From positions 1-6,979 of the forward strand of contig JAJYVK010000081.1 of assembly GCA_021792075.1 (NCBI GenBank): DNA of 6,979 nucleotides. Direction: 5' to 3'. This DNA is from Actinomycetes bacterium. GTDB taxonomy: Bacteria > Actinomycetota > Acidimicrobiia > Acidimicrobiales > Acidimicrobiaceae. Each line of letters opens with the position of its first letter. The stretch's first letter is position 1. Below, piece after piece: positions 5,442-6,979 of this stretch. Position numbers and translations under genes: made by a program. A model generated the notes under the pieces. It saw only the letters and a program-made list of their open reading frames with translations, was not told the DNA's origin and searched no databases.

Positions 5442-6979
5442 CTATTCCTCACCATTTTGTAGATTTCGAACCATGCAATTCCTAACAGGCCCGCCAGCAC
5501 GGAGATGAGCCATTCTCGTGCAGTCATGGGTCCGAAGCCGAACGGGCGTCTGAGGACGGCTACGTTTATGAGAGCTATCAAAACGATGATTGCGCCGACT
5601 AGGATCCATTTGACACTGGGGTTCTTTCTTTGACGGAACAGCTGGAAGATCGAGAGTTTCCATGATCGGTTCGCGAGAATCAACGACAGGTTTCCGATCA
5701 TCAGCGTGGTGAATGTCATCGAGCGCACTATTTCGTCAGGTCTCGATCCGAGCACAGTCCAGAGGTAAACCCCGAGCACAGCTGCCAGCAACGATATGCC
5801 CTGAAGTCCGGAGAGCGTCAACACGGTTTTGGAAAAGAGAGGCTCGTCGATCCGCCTGGGCTTCTGCTCCATTATTTTCGGGTCGATCCTTTCAGCTTCG
5901 AAGACGAATGAAAGCGCCGGGTCGATTATCAGCTGTAAGAATGCGATCTGGACCGGAAGAAGGACCAAAGGCCACGCCGCGACGAACACGGGTATGAGCG
6001 ACATGGCGAATATTGATACGTGGACAGCAAGAAGGTATGAGACCGCCTTGCGTATGTTGTCGTAAATGCCTCGACCTTGGCGGATTCCTGCGACGATGGA
6101 GGAGAAGTCGTCATCAGTGATGACGAGTCCCGCGGCTTCGCGTGCCACGTCCGTACCTCTTGCACCCATCGCTATGCCTATATCTGCGGCGCGCAGAGCT
6201 GGTGCGTCGTTCACTCCGTCGCCGGTCATTCCCACAACCTCGCCGTTCTCTTTTAACGCCCGTATAAGTTGAAGCTTTTGTTGTGGGACCATGCGGGCAA
6301 ATACGCTGACGCTCTGGATCCGACGGTCGAGTTCTTCATCGCTCATCGATTCGAGTTCCGCCCCGGTGATGCAGCCTGCGGAGTAATCGAGGCCGACCTC
6401 CTTCGCAATGGCAAGGGCTGTCCCCTGGTAGTCTCCTGTGATCATGATCACCCTTACCCCGGCACGGGCACACTCGGCGACGGCATCTGCGACCCCTGGC
6501 CGCAACGGGTCGCGCAGGCAGGCCAAACCGAGATATTCGAAATCAAAGTCATGGGGTTGGCTCGGCAGTACGCTGTCCTGGCCAAGCTTCGATCTGGCCA
6601 CCGCCAGTACCCTCTCACCGGTGGCGGCGGCTGTCTCTACCAGCTCAGTGAGCTCTTTCGTGTGCTGTGCATCCATGTGGCACAGCTCTGCCACGGCTTC
6701 GGGAGCGCCTTTAGCGGCTATGACATAGTGGCTCGCACTGTTTGGCTGCCATACGTGTGAGAGTGCCAGCAGATCCTCTGAAAGAGGGTATTCGCGTACC
6801 AGCTCCCAGTCATCGTGGCGCCGCCCCGTTCCGGTCAGGTAGATCTCTTCCAAGTGCCTGAACGCCTTGTCCATGGGATCGAAGGGGTCGATCGGAGAGG
6901 CAAGCACGGCGTATTCGACGAGTTCAAGGAAGGTTTGAGGGAGCGGCTCGCCGTCCAGTTTGAAAGCTTGGCCATCGAC
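5438..6979 (-). CDS. P-type cation-transporting ATPase, C-terminal part (partial at window edge)
   Basis: The frame is open to the end of the window, so these 513 codons are only the C-terminal part of a pump. The GTG at 6907 is an internal codon: the 24 codons before it continue the same domain into EYAVLASPIDPFDPMDKAF, a common stretch of the nucleotide-binding domain. The actuator domain, helices 1-4 and the DKTG site lie outside. Visible marks are KGAPE (6698-6712), LRPGVADAV and MITGD, a VPQQK motif, and GDGVNDAPALRAADIGIAMG with GDGVND at 6206-6223. The C-terminal membrane domain follows, with about six helices. Helix 6 reads LLPVQIAFLQLIIDPALSFVFEAE, with IDP at 5918-5926 where calcium pumps such as SERCA have TDG. 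This variant is common in bacterial pumps of unassigned substrate, so a divalent cation is likely but calcium is not certain. The gene lies directly upstream of the CtpE-type ATPase and ends in an ATGA overlap with a small ORF. Confidence 0.93.
   Translation of the reverse strand, partial: VDGQAFKLDGEPLPQTFLELVEYAVLASPIDPFDPMDKAFRHLEEIYLTGTGRRHDDWELVREYPLSEDLLALSHVWQPNSASHYVIAAKGAPEAVAELCHMDAQHTKELTELVETAAATGERVLAVARSKLGQDSVLPSQPHDFDFEYLGLACLRDPLRPGVADAVAECARAGVRVIMITGDYQGTALAIAKEVGLDYSAGCITGAELESMSDEELDRRIQSVSVFARMVPQQKLQLIRALKENGEVVGMTGDGVNDAPALRAADIGIAMGARGTDVAREAAGLVITDDDFSSIVAGIRQGRGIYDNIRKAVSYLLAVHVSIFAMSLIPVFVAAWPLVLLPVQIAFLQLIIDPALSFVFEAERIDPKIMEQKPRRIDEPLFSKTVLTLSGLQGISLLAAVLGVYLWTVLGSRPDEIVRSMTFTTLMIGNLSLILANRSWKLSIFQLFRQRKNPSVKWILVGAIIVLIALINVAVLRRPFGFGPMTAREWLISVLAGLLGIAWFEIYKMVRNR

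Noticed and set aside
6269..6760. 163-codon plus-strand ORF inside the partial ATPase
   Set aside because: It is antisense to the conserved nucleotide-binding domain and has no family features.
6905..6907. GTG as the true start of the upstream ATPase
   Set aside because: The 24 codons before it are open to the window edge and continue the domain, and a P-type ATPase needs the DKTG, actuator and first four helices upstream.

Overview
This window looks like an ordinary bacterial chromosome segment with moderate GC (mid-50s by eye). Genes are dense and both ATG and GTG starts are used. The long pirin with a 'PFVMNT..EI..A..DY..GRLG.IPA' tail and the CtpE-type ATPase suggest an actinobacterium, perhaps an acidimicrobial-type lineage. 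That assignment is an impression from protein style and is weak. No rRNA, tRNA, CRISPR array, insertion sequence or phage gene is visible.

Left half, plus strand. The window opens inside the last 50 codons of a LysR-type regulator (1-153), which is easy to miss because its start lies outside. After 75 bases comes a pirin-family cupin protein (229 or 232 to 1221) with all four metal ligands. A 209-base gap follows; it holds a -10-like hexamer and a perfect 7-bp inverted repeat, and it precedes a 12-helix APC-superfamily amino-acid/amine permease (1431-2879). Regulator, pirin and permease may form one functional group, but the gap suggests the permease also has its own promoter.

Right half, minus strand. 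Two different P-type ATPases lie in tandem and are read right to left. The upstream one is cut by the window edge (5438 to beyond 6979). It retains the nucleotide-binding, hinge and C-terminal membrane parts, but its DKTG region is outside. The downstream one (2990-5389) is a complete CtpE-type cation pump with DKTGTLT, TGES and GDGVND. Their 48-base junction contains a small ORF that starts in an ATGA overlap with the first pump's stop and ends beside an alternative GTG start of the second, so translational coupling is possible. The two halves converge on a 110-base gap with no convincing terminator.

Overall the left half resembles regulated small-molecule uptake plus a redox or metal cupin, and the right half is cation homeostasis. 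I see no clear new biological system. The most useful leads are the tandem of unlike pumps with different membrane ion-site residues, their junction, and the inverted repeat before the permease.
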